NCBI GenBank assembly: GCA_003136895.1
Contig: PLDY01000063.1
Location: 1-60,762, forward strand
Direction: 5' to 3'
Origin: Candidatus Erabacter solicola
GTDB taxonomy: Bacteria > Vulcanimicrobiota > Vulcanimicrobiia > Vulcanimicrobiales > Vulcanimicrobiaceae
Length of the DNA stretch: 60,762 nt
The translations under genes were made by a program, and so were the position numbers. Below the pieces are notes generated by a model, which saw only the letters and a list, made by a program, of their open reading frames with translations, was not told the DNA's origin and did no database searches. This document shows, one piece after another, positions 33,055 through 41,849 of this stretch (position 1 is its first letter; every line of letters starts with the position of its first letter).

Positions 33055-35754
33055 ATGCCCTCACCTTCGTTTCGCCGCCTCCTGCGCGTCGCGCTGTTCC
33101 TGGTAATGAGTTCGGTCATCCTGACGAGCGCTTCGAGCGCGCAGCCGGCCGCGCAGGGCGACGTGCTCAAAGCGACGCTCTCCAACGGCTTGCGCGTGAT
33201 CGTCGTGCGGAACACGATCGCTCCGGTCGTCTCGACGGTGATGACGTACCTCGTGGGCTCGCGCGACGATCCCGCGAGCTACCCAGGAATGGCACACGCG
33301 CAAGAGCACATGCTCTTCCGGGGAACGAAAAATCTGTCGACGAGCGAACTCGGCACGCTGGCGACCGCGCTTGGCGGCGATTTTAATGCGGGCACGAGCG
33401 ACACGATCACGCAGTACCAATTCACGGTTCCGGTTGGAGATCTCGATGCTATCTTGCGCGTCGAAGCGGACCGGATGCGCGACGTTCTGGATGCGCAGTC
33501 GCAGTGGGAGAACGAACGCGGCGCGATCGAACAAGAGGTGCTCAGTAACGAATCGGCGCCCGGCAGCGATTTCTTTCGCGAAGCCGAAGCAGTCGCGCTC
33601 GCCGGCTCGCCGTACGATCATCACGGCGTCGGCACCGTATCCGCCTTCGACAAGTTGACCGGACCCGAGATCAAGTCGTTCTACGAGCGCTGGTATGCGC
33701 CCAACAACGCCGTCTTCGTCGTCGCCGGCGACGTCGATCCGGCGGCGACGCTGGCGCAGATCCGTGCGCGTTTCGACTCGATTCCATCCCGCATTGTGCC
33801 CGCGCACGCCACATCGCGATTCAAACCGATCCCGCGCACGGTCTTGAGCCGGCCGACGACGCTGATCTATCCGCTGGCGGTCGTGGGATACCGCTTCCCG
33901 GGCATCACCGATCCTGACTTTCTTGCATCGTTTGTCCTGCAATCGATTCTGGATTCGCCACGTGGTCTGTTGCACGGGTTGGTCGATACGGGCGAAGCCC
34001 TCGAAGGCGAGTGGCTTACGTTTCCGTACACTCCCGACGCTCAACTCGGGTTCGCTTCGGCGGCGCTGCGACCGGGCGATGATCCCGACCGGATGACCAA
34101 ACGGCTCGAGGGCATCGTAAGCTCGTACGTGCAGAACGGCGTGCCGAGCGAACTCTTTGAATCGACCAAACGGCGGCTGATCGCAGATCAAGAACAGAGC
34201 CGCAACTCGATCTCGGCGCTTGCGTCAGATTGGGCGACGACCATCGCGCTTGACGGCGAGCCCTCGATCGCCCACGAGCAAGAGCTCTTGGCCAAGATCA
34301 CGCTCGCCGATGTGAACCGCGTCGCGAAGCGGTATCTCGATCCGCAGCATGCGATCGTCGGCGCGTTGACACCGTCGGGCGGTGCGTCACAGAATGCGCC
34401 ACCGTCCGCGCCGCAGTCGGGAACCGAAAAACCGCTCGCGGCGCAGCCGGCCGATACCCATCTGCCCGATTGGGCCGCCCAGCTCGTCGCGCACGTCGCC
34501 GTTACGCCGTCCCGCTTGGCGCCGACCCGCACGAAGCTTGCCAACGGCATCACGCTCATCGTGCAACCGGAGACGATCTCGAACTCGGTCTTCGTCGTCG
34601 GCGGCATCCGAACCAATGCAGCACTGCAAGAGCCGATTGGAAAAGAAGGCGTCTCGTCGGTGCTCGCGACGATCTTCGATTTCGGGACGCAGACGCGCGA
34701 TCGGAACGCATTCCAGCGCGCACAGGACGACCTCGATTCTACGATCTCGGCTGGAACCCAATTCTCGGCGCAGACCACGGCCGCCGCGTTCGATCGCGCG
34801 GTCGGATTGCTCGCTGAAAACGAATTGCAGCCCCGTTTCGACGCGGCGACTTTCGATCTGGCGCGCCGTCGCGTCGCGAACGAACTTGCGACGACGCTGA
34901 CCGGCTCGTCCTCGCTCGCGATGCGGCGTGCGTCGCGCGAACTGTTGCCGCCCGGCGATCCAGACCTACGCGAGCCGAGCGTGACCGGAATACAATCGCT
35001 CTCGCTTGACGACGTCAAAGCCTATTACGCAAAGACGATTCGGCCCGACCTCGCGACGATCGTCGTCATAGGAAACGTGACGCCCGCGGCAGCCCGTGCC
35101 GCAATCGAACGCGCCTTTAGTTCGTGGCACGCGACGAGTGAGGCGCCCATCACACTCGATTTGCCCGCGGTGCCACTCAATCACGCGGGCGAAGTGCACA
35201 TTTCGATTCCGACCAATCAGGACTCGGTCATGTTCTTCCAGATGGTTGGGCTCGCGCGCTCCAGTCCGGACTTCTATGCGCTGCTGCTCGGCAACGCGAT
35301 TCTCGGCGGCGGCTCGCTCGGGCCGGAGCAGAGCCGGCTCTTCCGCGATCTGCGTCAGAACGCCGGCCTGGTCTACAGCGTCGGGTCGCGCTTCACGACG
35401 AAGGGGGCGCGGTCGGAGTTCTCGATCGAATTGGCTTGTTTGCCGTCAAACGAACCGCGCATCTCCGCGATGATCGATGCCGAGATCGAAAAGCTGCAGA
35501 CGGAGCCTGTCGGTGCGTTCGAACTCTCGCTCGTGAAAGCGTCGATCGTGCGCCGAACCGTCGTCGCAAATTCATCCTCAGCTTCCATCGCAAACGCGCT
35601 GCTCGATGCGGCCTCGGACGGGCTACCGCTCGACCAAACGCAGATCGATGCGCAACGCTTCCTCGCAACGGACTCGGCTGCGATCCAAAAAGCCTTCGCG
35701 ACGTACATTCATCCGAAGAACTTCGTGCGCGTTATCGAGGGGCCGGGACCGTAG
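33055..35754 (+). CDS. M16-family zinc metallopeptidase, double unit, exported
   Basis: An 899-residue protein from ATG 33055 with a signal peptide (cleavage near residue 28). It contains two M16 halves. The first has the inverted zinc motif H81-x2-E84-H85 in AHAQEHMLF and a downstream acidic ligand in NERGAIEQEV. The second half (from about residue 480) has no such motif and serves the usual structural role. This is the pitrilysin/insulinase-like clamshell in one chain. It likely degrades short peptides in the periplasm. The open frame upstream of 33055 overlaps the methyltransferase and lacks a signal sequence, so it was excluded. Confidence 0.9.
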   Translation: MPSPSFRRLLRVALFLVMSSVILTSASSAQPAAQGDVLKATLSNGLRVIVVRNTIAPVVSTVMTYLVGSRDDPASYPGMAHAQEHMLFRGTKNLSTSELGTLATALGGDFNAGTSDTITQYQFTVPVGDLDAILRVEADRMRDVLDAQSQWENERGAIEQEVLSNESAPGSDFFREAEAVALAGSPYDHHGVGTVSAFDKLTGPEIKSFYERWYAPNNAVFVVAGDVDPAATLAQIRARFDSIPSRIVPAHATSRFKPIPRTVLSRPTTLIYPLAVVGYRFPGITDPDFLASFVLQSILDSPRGLLHGLVDTGEALEGEWLTFPYTPDAQLGFASAALRPGDDPDRMTKRLEGIVSSYVQNGVPSELFESTKRRLIADQEQSRNSISALASDWATTIALDGEPSIAHEQELLAKITLADVNRVAKRYLDPQHAIVGALTPSGGASQNAPPSAPQSGTEKPLAAQPADTHLPDWAAQLVAHVAVTPSRLAPTRTKLANGITLIVQPETISNSVFVVGGIRTNAALQEPIGKEGVSSVLATIFDFGTQTRDRNAFQRAQDDLDSTISAGTQFSAQTTAAAFDRAVGLLAENELQPRFDAATFDLARRRVANELATTLTGSSSLAMRRASRELLPPGDPDLREPSVTGIQSLSLDDVKAYYAKTIRPDLATIVVIGNVTPAAARAAIERAFSSWHATSEAPITLDLPAVPLNHAGEVHISIPTNQDSVMFFQMVGLARSSPDFYALLLGNAILGGGSLGPEQSRLFRDLRQNAGLVYSVGSRFTTKGARSEFSIELACLPSNEPRISAMIDAEIEKLQTEPVGAFELSLVKASIVRRTVVANSSSASIANALLDAASDGLPLDQTQIDAQRFLATDSAAIQKAFATYIHPKNFVRVIEGPGP

Positions 35755-35790
35755 CCCACGCGAAGCGACCCTAGCGCGCTACGGCGAGCG

Positions 35791-37119
35791 TCATAGCTTC
35801 TCCAGTTGAGCGCGCGCGTCGGGCGCGTAGACCGGATGGAACTGTGGATTGAGGGCGAGCGCTCGTTGGAAGCGGAGCTTCGCTTGGGCGCGACCTCCGA
35901 AGTGGAGGGCGATCACGCCGGCGTGATATTGCAGTCGGGAATCCTCTGTATCAAAACGCAACGCCCTGCGCGATTGCGCGCGTGCTTCGTCCCAGCGGCC
36001 GTCCATAGCGGCGGCCCAGGCCAGCGTATCTTCGGCATAGATGTCGTCGCGCTGGATGAGCTCGTGCTTTGCAATCGCGTAGGCATCGGCTGTGTGCAGC
36101 CGGTGCTCGGAGAAGTAAATCGCGAGCAGGCGGTCGGAGATATGCTGCGCATTTCCGATGCGTTCGATGGCCAAGATCATATCGACCGTGCGTTCGGCGC
36201 CGGAAGGATCGCCGAGTGCCCGTTGCGCGTCGGCTTCGTAGCCGAGCGTTTCGGGAAAAGGTACGACGGCGGCAGAGCGCCTGGCGGCGGCGAGAGCCTC
36301 AGGCCAACGCTGCATGGACCAGTAGAAGCGCGCGAGCGCGTTCAGCGCCGGCTGATAGGTTGGCATCATCGATACCGCCAGTTGCTCTTGTCCGATCGCG
36401 GCCTCGGATTCGCCGGCCGCGAACGCGAGTTCGCCTTCTCGAAAATGAAACCAGGCGCGGCTGACCGCGGGGCCGTCGATGACGCTATCGGCCGCGACTG
36501 TGGCACGCTCCAGCGTTTGGCGCGCCTCGCGCAAGTGTCCGGTTAGCTCCAATTGGCGTGACCGAACGGTATCGACAGCCGGGTTTTCGTATTTTGACGG
36601 AGGGATCGTCTCGAGGAGCCGTTTCGCGCCGACGTAGTCCCCGATCTCCAAGTCGAGACCGGCTTCTTTCGCCGGCAACGCGTCATTGCCGTGCTGCCAG
36701 CGCTCGGCATCGCGTACGTAGCCGCGGGCTTCGCGAAAGCGATGAAGCGTGAGCAGCGCCGACGATAGTGCGTCATCGGCACCGGCATTGTTGATCGGAT
36801 CGGTTTGCAGCGACCGGCGTGCGGCAATCTCGGCGCGCAAAACGTCGCCGAGGTCGCCGCGCTCGCGATAGCGTTGCAAGTACTGGCCCGCCAGGTTTCG
36901 CGTGCTCAGCATGTCGCCGGAGTGCTTGAGCGCTGCTGCATGCTCCCAGAAAGCGATTTGGGCATCGCGTATTTTATAGTCTGGTTCGATCGGCGCCATC
37001 GTAGGCAGACTCGCGGCGCGGACTTGATCGATGCGCTCGGATACGAGGGAAGGCCACGCGGCAAGCGCAACGAGCGCGCCTGCCGCGATGACCCAGACGC
37101 CGAGAGAGCGTCCCTTCAT
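35791..37119 (-). CDS. TPR protein, last gene of the Ni/Co-DUF4331 operon
   Basis: A 442-residue protein with one N-terminal membrane anchor (residues 6-24) and a large helical region of tetratricopeptide-like repeats. Examples of the A/G/Y-spaced pattern are RFREARGYVRDAERW, YVGAKRLLETIPP and RWPEALAAARRSAAV. The ending LRFQRALALNPQFHPVY is a clear TPR. It probably faces the periplasm and scaffolds other proteins. The start is only 3 bp after the stop of the DUF4331-like lipoprotein gene, so it belongs to the same transcript. No enzymatic motif. Confidence 0.8.
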   Translation of the reverse strand: MKGRSLGVWVIAAGALVALAAWPSLVSERIDQVRAASLPTMAPIEPDYKIRDAQIAFWEHAAALKHSGDMLSTRNLAGQYLQRYRERGDLGDVLRAEIAARRSLQTDPINNAGADDALSSALLTLHRFREARGYVRDAERWQHGNDALPAKEAGLDLEIGDYVGAKRLLETIPPSKYENPAVDTVRSRQLELTGHLREARQTLERATVAADSVIDGPAVSRAWFHFREGELAFAAGESEAAIGQEQLAVSMMPTYQPALNALARFYWSMQRWPEALAAARRSAAVVPFPETLGYEADAQRALGDPSGAERTVDMILAIERIGNAQHISDRLLAIYFSEHRLHTADAYAIAKHELIQRDDIYAEDTLAWAAAMDGRWDEARAQSRRALRFDTEDSRLQYHAGVIALHFGGRAQAKLRFQRALALNPQFHPVYAPDARAQLEKL

Positions 37120-37122
37120 GGA

Positions 37123-37728
37123 TTAGTGTGGCGCCGCGACGTATGGGAACGCTGCTTGTGATTGAGTTCCACCTTGATTCAGCGTGACGTGCTGAGCCGT
37201 GAGGCAGAAGTTCTCTTTGTGGTCATCCGGGATGCTCGTGATGATCGACGGGATCGCATTTCCGAAGATTGCTGCGAGGTCGATCGTTATGACGTCATCG
37301 ACCAAGCCGCGTCCGCCGAATTTCCCGTTCACCGAGCCGGGGATAAAGGCCGCGGTGGCGCCACCGGTTTCGGTTCCGAGGTACGCAGCTGTGCCGGTCT
37401 GGGAAAGGTCGACCGTAATCTCGTTCGGGTAGAGTACGCCCTGTACGGCGTTTGAGATCCCGGCGCTGCGCCCTGCGACGTTGGTCATGAAGTTGAGGAT
37501 CTCTCCCTGTAACACGGGGTCCGCGTATGGAGAGCTGCGATTGGTTGCATCGTGGTTTACGAATTGCTCCATCGCTTCCTTGACAGCGGGCCGGGCCAGC
37601 AACTCCATCTGCTGATATGTTGGTGTGCTGCCGGCTCCGGGGATGTTCGCGCCATTGGTCGGTCCGCATCCGGCGAGCGCGAGCGTTCCGGCGAGCGCGA
37701 TGGTCAGGCTGACGAGCGATACTTTCAC
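37123..37728 (-). CDS. DUF4331-like lipoprotein
   Basis: A 201-residue lipoprotein with a textbook lipobox (LAGC, Cys20). The mature part matches the C-terminal half of DUF4331 proteins: YQQMELLARPAVKEAM, NEITVDLSQTG, AYLGTETGG and FGGRGLVDDVITIDL. Together with the next gene upstream it looks like DUF4331 split into two polypeptides. DUF4331 proteins are exported and of unknown function. Gap of 12 bp to the upstream gene and 3 bp to the TPR gene. Confidence 0.82.
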   Translation of the reverse strand: MKVSLVSLTIALAGTLALAGCGPTNGANIPGAGSTPTYQQMELLARPAVKEAMEQFVNHDATNRSSPYADPVLQGEILNFMTNVAGRSAGISNAVQGVLYPNEITVDLSQTGTAAYLGTETGGATAAFIPGSVNGKFGGRGLVDDVITIDLAAIFGNAIPSIITSIPDDHKENFCLTAQHVTLNQGGTQSQAAFPYVAAPH

Positions 37729-37740
37729 GTTATTGATCTC

Positions 37741-38571
37741 CTAGGTGCCCGTCGTGGTGCTGGTGGTCGCCCAGACGTGGATGATTTGGCTAGAGAAACC
37801 GGTCGTTAGCAACGACTTCGGAACTTCGAGAACGATCGAGAGGACGTCGAATCCCGGTGGTGCGGCCTGAGTGAGCGCGTTCTGCGATGCAGTCGTGCTG
37901 CAGGCATAACCGCCGCCGCCGGAGCCGGCTGCGCCGCCCGAGGTATCGCCGGCGTTGAAGCCGTTGAACGTAGGTGTCGCAGTACCAAGCGTGTTCCCGG
38001 TTCGCGGGTTGGAGAAGTTCCGATCCGGCAAGATCTTAAAGAACTGGAACAGGTCGAAGAAGAACGGGTCCGCACGCGGACCGACAAAGGCCTTGATGCC
38101 GTTGCCGAGCGTGGTCCCGGCGCTTTGATTGAACGCGAAGGAACCGCTTGCCGCAACGAACGTCGAATTCGTGCCGGTCGAGTTGGGTGCGGCCGGTCCG
38201 TACACGGTGACCTGTTGTACCGCGGGGGTCGTGCCGGCGGCGCTCACTTGAATGACCTGGTCTTCGGCCGCGGTCGTACCAACGGCGCCGTGCGTGATCT
38301 TAAACTGATACATGACCGCCGGGTCGAGGATTTCATTCGGAGCGGCGGCCGGGGTCAGCAGCGGATCGACGTTCATGATAAAGACTACCTTGGTCGGATC
38401 GGTGGGCGACGGGAAGACGTAGACGTCGGTAACGTCCGCTCGCGGACGGCTAACTACCGTCGGCGAGTCTTGGTGGTCCGATCCACGGACCGCATGGATG
38501 TTGTACAGAAACGCGGCTGTAACTAACGCGACGAGCGTTAGTGTAGTGCCCGCTATCCGCTTGAGTCTCAT
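37741..38571 (-). CDS. DUF4331 family exported protein (N-terminal type)
   Basis: A 276-residue exported protein. After the signal peptide comes GSDHQDSPTVVSRPRADVTD and VYVFPSPTDPTKVVFIMN, the N-terminal signature of DUF4331. Further family features are FVGPRADPFFFDLFQFF and VLSIVLEVPKSLL. A low-complexity Gly/Ser/Thr stretch with one Cys lies near 205-225. It starts 4 bp inside the NiCoT permease gene (ATGA). The acidic HxDSP head is well placed to bind a divalent cation, but that is conjecture. Confidence 0.86.
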   Translation of the reverse strand: MRLKRIAGTTLTLVALVTAAFLYNIHAVRGSDHQDSPTVVSRPRADVTDVYVFPSPTDPTKVVFIMNVDPLLTPAAAPNEILDPAVMYQFKITHGAVGTTAAEDQVIQVSAAGTTPAVQQVTVYGPAAPNSTGTNSTFVAASGSFAFNQSAGTTLGNGIKAFVGPRADPFFFDLFQFFKILPDRNFSNPRTGNTLGTATPTFNGFNAGDTSGGAAGSGGGGYACSTTASQNALTQAAPPGFDVLSIVLEVPKSLLTTGFSSQIIHVWATTSTTTGT

Positions 38572-39386
38572 GGGGTGTTCTCCTCACGGCGGTGGTTGAT
38601 GGCAACGATGGGGGCAAGACGAACAGGATGCGTTCTCGCGAATACGTATGCAAAGACGGCGAGCAACGCGAAGACGATGGCGCTGCTGACGGCGAGGTCG
38701 GGAAGCGGCGAGCGCCAGCCGATAAGTTGGGCAAGCTGATATCCAGCGACGGCGAGCGCCACGATACTAATCGAGACAATCCAGACGCGCGTCGTCTGTG
38801 GCAGACGGGACGAGCGGTCCGAGACGAGGCGGTGGACGAGCACGCTGTCGAGCGTATCGGTGACGATCATGCCGAGGCAAAACATGGCGCCGACGAACAC
38901 GGCGCCGAGGAGGCCCGCGTTCACGCCGAAGGCGATCGCGTAGGTTGCGATCTGACTCGACGTCTCAAAGCCGAATCCGAAGAGCAATCCGACCGGAACC
39001 GCGAGCCACGGACTCGTGCCCTCGCGCAAGGCCTTGGGCAGCAAGCGGGTCTTGACGCCTGAGATGCGGCCCGTCTCGTTTTGGTGCAGCTGGCGAAGAT
39101 TGGAAAGAGCGATGAGGACCAATACAGCGACGCTGATCCACGTTCCGATGGTCTCGATCAACTCGCCCCTGACTGCAATGCGTGTACCTAGCAGGCCGAC
39201 AATCGCGGCAATGGCAAGCACCATCACCGAGTGTCCGCCTGCGAACAGCGTACCGACGAAGCGGCTTGCGAGCGGACGTTTTTCGAACGAATTGCGCGTC
39301 AGGTTGTCGATCGCCGCCAAGTGGTCGGGATCGGCGCCGTGGCGCATGCCGAGGGCGAAGACTGCGAGGGCGCCAAGACCGATCAT
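38568..39386 (-). CDS. NiCoT-family nickel/cobalt permease (HoxN/NixA type)
   Basis: A 272-residue inner-membrane permease. The start is ATG 39386, overlapping the NicO stop; the open frame beyond it is a shadow of that gene. Helix 2 carries the family signature H16-x4-D21-H22 (RHGADPDHLAAIDN), the metal-selectivity motif. Further conserved blocks are FAGGHSVMV and FGFGFETSSQIATYA. Six to eight helices are predicted. NiCoT proteins import Ni(II) and/or Co(II) at high affinity, although a few have been linked to efflux. It is encoded directly after a second, unrelated Ni/Co permease. Confidence 0.93.
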   Translation of the reverse strand: MIGLGALAVFALGMRHGADPDHLAAIDNLTRNSFEKRPLASRFVGTLFAGGHSVMVLAIAAIVGLLGTRIAVRGELIETIGTWISVAVLVLIALSNLRQLHQNETGRISGVKTRLLPKALREGTSPWLAVPVGLLFGFGFETSSQIATYAIAFGVNAGLLGAVFVGAMFCLGMIVTDTLDSVLVHRLVSDRSSRLPQTTRVWIVSISIVALAVAGYQLAQLIGWRSPLPDLAVSSAIVFALLAVFAYVFARTHPVRLAPIVAINHRREENTP

Positions 39387-40951
39387 GCCGCCTGCTCTCT
39401 GTGACCGTGTGAGAAAGGGTGGGAGAATGCGTAGCCGGTGATCGCGATGGCAACGAGCGTGGTGATCAGGGCTGGTGATATCGAAAAGCCCTGCTGTGCC
39501 ACGCCCTGGCCGACCATGACGCTGCCGATCGTCGCAATAACGATGGCCGACACGAGAGGTCCGTAGCGCGCAACGCGATCGAATTGCGGTCGGGCCTGAA
39601 GCCATGAAGCGCCGCGTACCACGGCGATACCCGTTGCCGTTAGCGTCGCCGCCAAGCCAAAACTGAAGGCGACGATGACGAGGATGCCGTAGGCGACTTG
39701 ATCGAGGGCGACTGCGGCGAGCAGCACGACGAGCGCGGCCGGACAGGGTGCAATCCCGCCGCTCATGGCGGCCCAAACGGTCGAACTGAAACGCAATGGC
39801 GCGGTGCCGGGAAGCGCGTGCAGACGCGCGTGTTCGAGGTCGCCGTGCCCGTCATCGCCGTCATGCGCAGCGTGAATGTGATCGTGAGTGTGCGGGTGAG
39901 CCTGCGCGTGGTCGTGCACGTGAACGTGGCCGAATGGCTGACGTAACTGGAGTTGACGTTGCACGGCGCGTGCGCCGATCAACACGATAACGATGCCTGA
40001 TCCGAGCGTAATCCACGGGTAGATCGTCTCGGGTACGAAGTAACCTTTGAATATATTGATCGCAATGCCGAGCACCAAGACGCCGGCAGTGTGTGCGACG
40101 GTCAGTGCGCCGGCCAGGATCGAGGCCTGTCTTACGGTCGCACGCGCGCCGACCAGCGAGACGGCGAGCAGAGTCTTTCCATGGCCGGGTTCGAGAGCGT
40201 GAAGGGCACCGAGTCCGATCGCGATCAGAAGGGTCAAGAAAACCGTCCAAGGATTGCTGCTGCCGCGGGCCAGCATATCCGACAAAGCATTCGAGCGCGC
40301 CGCCGAAGTGGTCGGGGCTGACGCGAAGACGACCGGTTCTCCCTTGGCGTGAACGATCACTAACGCGCCGTTGATGTCGAGCTGAACGGAACGTAAGTTT
40401 CGCGGCGAAGCGAGTTCCGCGTTTGGATATGCGGTCAACTCTCGCGTAGGTTCCGTGTCGGCCCCCCCGACGACATCGATCCAGCCCAACCGGCCGTCAA
40501 ACGTGCGATCGGAAAAGTCAAGTCTCTGCCGCCCATTGGTGGGGGGCGGCAGCGCAGCGTGATAATCCGCGACAAAATACAACGTCGGTAGGCCACCGGC
40601 GCCCGGGCGTAGTCGCACGCTTGCCGTGTCTGGAACGAGCGAAACGTTCTTATCGCCGGACCGCACCTCCAATTGTGGTTGAATCGTGCGAAGTTCGTCC
40701 TCTGCCCAGGCAGCGAGTTGTGTGCTGCTCGGCTTTCCGCTTCTCTCAAGCCTCCGTAACTCGCCGAATGTCGGAATTTCCGCCATGTCGAGCACGTAGC
40801 GCACGCTTACTCGCCCGCTCCCTACGCGCAGTTTGGAGAGATGGTTGATCGTAAAATTACCGAGCGGATGCGCCGCGGCCGGCCGGACTGCCGCGATGGC
40901 AAAGCAAAGCCCAACTGCGATTCCGACGGAAAGCGACCGAAGTGTCTGCAT
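39383..40951 (-). CDS. NicO-family nickel/cobalt transporter with His-rich loop
   Basis: A 522-residue protein from ATG 40951 (a TTG at 41002 would add 17 residues but falls inside a predicted leader stem). A signal-like helix ends at AAAHPLGNF. A periplasmic domain of about 200 residues follows, then the NicO permease. ALHALEPGHGKTLLAVSLVG and GGIAPCPAALVVLLAAVAL are the conserved metal-path segments. Between them lies a cytoplasmic loop packed with His (HVHVHDHAQAHPHTHDH). Members such as RcnA export Ni/Co while others import. HPLGNFTINHL at the mature N terminus is typical of the long form. First gene of the five-gene operon. Confidence 0.92.
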   Translation of the reverse strand: MQTLRSLSVGIAVGLCFAIAAVRPAAAHPLGNFTINHLSKLRVGSGRVSVRYVLDMAEIPTFGELRRLERSGKPSSTQLAAWAEDELRTIQPQLEVRSGDKNVSLVPDTASVRLRPGAGGLPTLYFVADYHAALPPPTNGRQRLDFSDRTFDGRLGWIDVVGGADTEPTRELTAYPNAELASPRNLRSVQLDINGALVIVHAKGEPVVFASAPTTSAARSNALSDMLARGSSNPWTVFLTLLIAIGLGALHALEPGHGKTLLAVSLVGARATVRQASILAGALTVAHTAGVLVLGIAINIFKGYFVPETIYPWITLGSGIVIVLIGARAVQRQLQLRQPFGHVHVHDHAQAHPHTHDHIHAAHDGDDGHGDLEHARLHALPGTAPLRFSSTVWAAMSGGIAPCPAALVVLLAAVALDQVAYGILVIVAFSFGLAATLTATGIAVVRGASWLQARPQFDRVARYGPLVSAIVIATIGSVMVGQGVAQQGFSISPALITTLVAIAITGYAFSHPFSHGHREQAA

Positions 40952-40983
40952 CGTTACGGACTCAACGGCCACCAGCCGAATGC

Positions 40984-41063
40984 GGATTGGGCTTTGCGAC
41001 AATATTGTTTGTTCGAAGTGCGCCGGGTCAATACCGGGCGATTGGAGACAAAACCCAATCCGA
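40984..41063 (-). ncRNA. Predicted structured leader of the Ni/Co operon
   Basis: On the minus-strand RNA, GGATTGGGTTTTG (41063 down to 41051) pairs with CAAAGCCCAATCC (40996 down to 40984), giving 13 bp with a single G-U. On the opposite strand the same position is an A-C mismatch, so the structure suits only the operon's transcript. The 54 nt enclosed contain CCGG...CCGG and ACAATATTGT, which can form smaller stems. It lies 33 nt before the NicO ATG. It could be a metal-sensing riboswitch or a protein-binding leader. I could not match it to a known class by eye. Confidence 0.5.
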
Positions 41064-41219
41064 ACGTTCCCTACGTACGTTGAGCGTGAGAAACCTCGGG
41101 GCCTCGCCGAGCATCTCGAACTGCCCGGTCACGCCGTTCCGTCAGATTGTTCCCTGATCGACTCGGAGAGAGTGCACGAGAACCTGTTCTTCGGGAGACA
41201 GTTAGTCTGGAGATTTGCA

Positions 41220-41609
41220 ATGCGAAAGCTGGTTACCAACTTGACTCTGGCGCTGATTTTCGTCGGTGCGTCCGCTCCGGCCGTTGCGAAACCCTCAGGT
41301 ATGATGCCGGCGTGCAAGGCCGGAGATCCCGTCGTGATGATGAATATGAAAACCAAGACCTACAGGATGATGTCGGACCAGGACAAAACGATGATTGCGC
41401 ATGGAAATGCGATGAGCGGCGGAATGAGCGCCGTGTGCAAATCGCAGGCCACGCGGATGCACGCTCGTATGATGAACTCGAGCGCGATGAGTTCGCGAGC
41501 AATGAGTTCGCCGTCTTCGGGCCACGAAGGCTTGGGCGTGTCCGGAGGAACTTTCGGCAGGTCGACGGCGGTGCCGGGCGCCATTCCATCGCCCCCGCGC
41601 GGACCTTAA
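41220..41609 (+). CDS. Small Met-rich secreted protein
   Basis: A 129-residue protein from ATG 41220 (GGAG upstream at 41209-41212), with a signal peptide ending at AVAKP. The mature part is exceptionally rich in Met (MMPAC, VMMNMKTKTYRMMSD, NAMSGGMSAVC, RMHARMMNSSAMSSRAMSS) with two Cys and a few His. Met-rich clusters in periplasmic proteins typically bind Cu(I) or Ag(I). The C-terminal third is Gly/Ser/Pro-rich and probably unstructured. It diverges from the Ni/Co operon across about 220 bp containing the predicted leader. A metal-chaperone or sequestration role is inferred. Confidence 0.75.
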   Translation: MRKLVTNLTLALIFVGASAPAVAKPSGMMPACKAGDPVVMMNMKTKTYRMMSDQDKTMIAHGNAMSGGMSAVCKSQATRMHARMMNSSAMSSRAMSSPSSGHEGLGVSGGTFGRSTAVPGAIPSPPRGP

Positions 41610-41667
41610 ACATACGTCCGTCCTGAAGGTCCGTTAGCCACCCACCGCTGTGGCGAGAGAACGATTC

Positions 41668-41700
41668 GAGCGCACGTCGGCCGAAGGCGGGCGCTCTTTT
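41668..41700 (+). terminator. Probable terminator after the Met-rich gene
   Basis: GAGCGC (41668-41673) pairs with GCGCTC (41691-41696), followed by TTTT. The 17-nt loop may form an inner CG-rich stem. It is placed about 60 bp after the stop of the Met-rich protein. Confidence 0.5.
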
Positions 41701-41849
41701 CGCGTTGGCGGGGGCTGCGGCGGCCAGGAGCCATTCCCAAAGCTCGATCAGTCGACTCGCCGACGGCTTCGGAAGCGTTGGTCGTCGTGTTCGCTGTTCG
41801 TTTAGATCGGAAGATTAATCATACAAGCGTCGGGTATTTTCATTGGGTG

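Noticed and set aside
39387-39776. N-terminal extension of the NiCoT permease frame
   Set aside because: It lies wholly within the NicO gene in another frame and is Arg-rich. ATG 39386 overlaps the NicO stop and begins the family's first helix.
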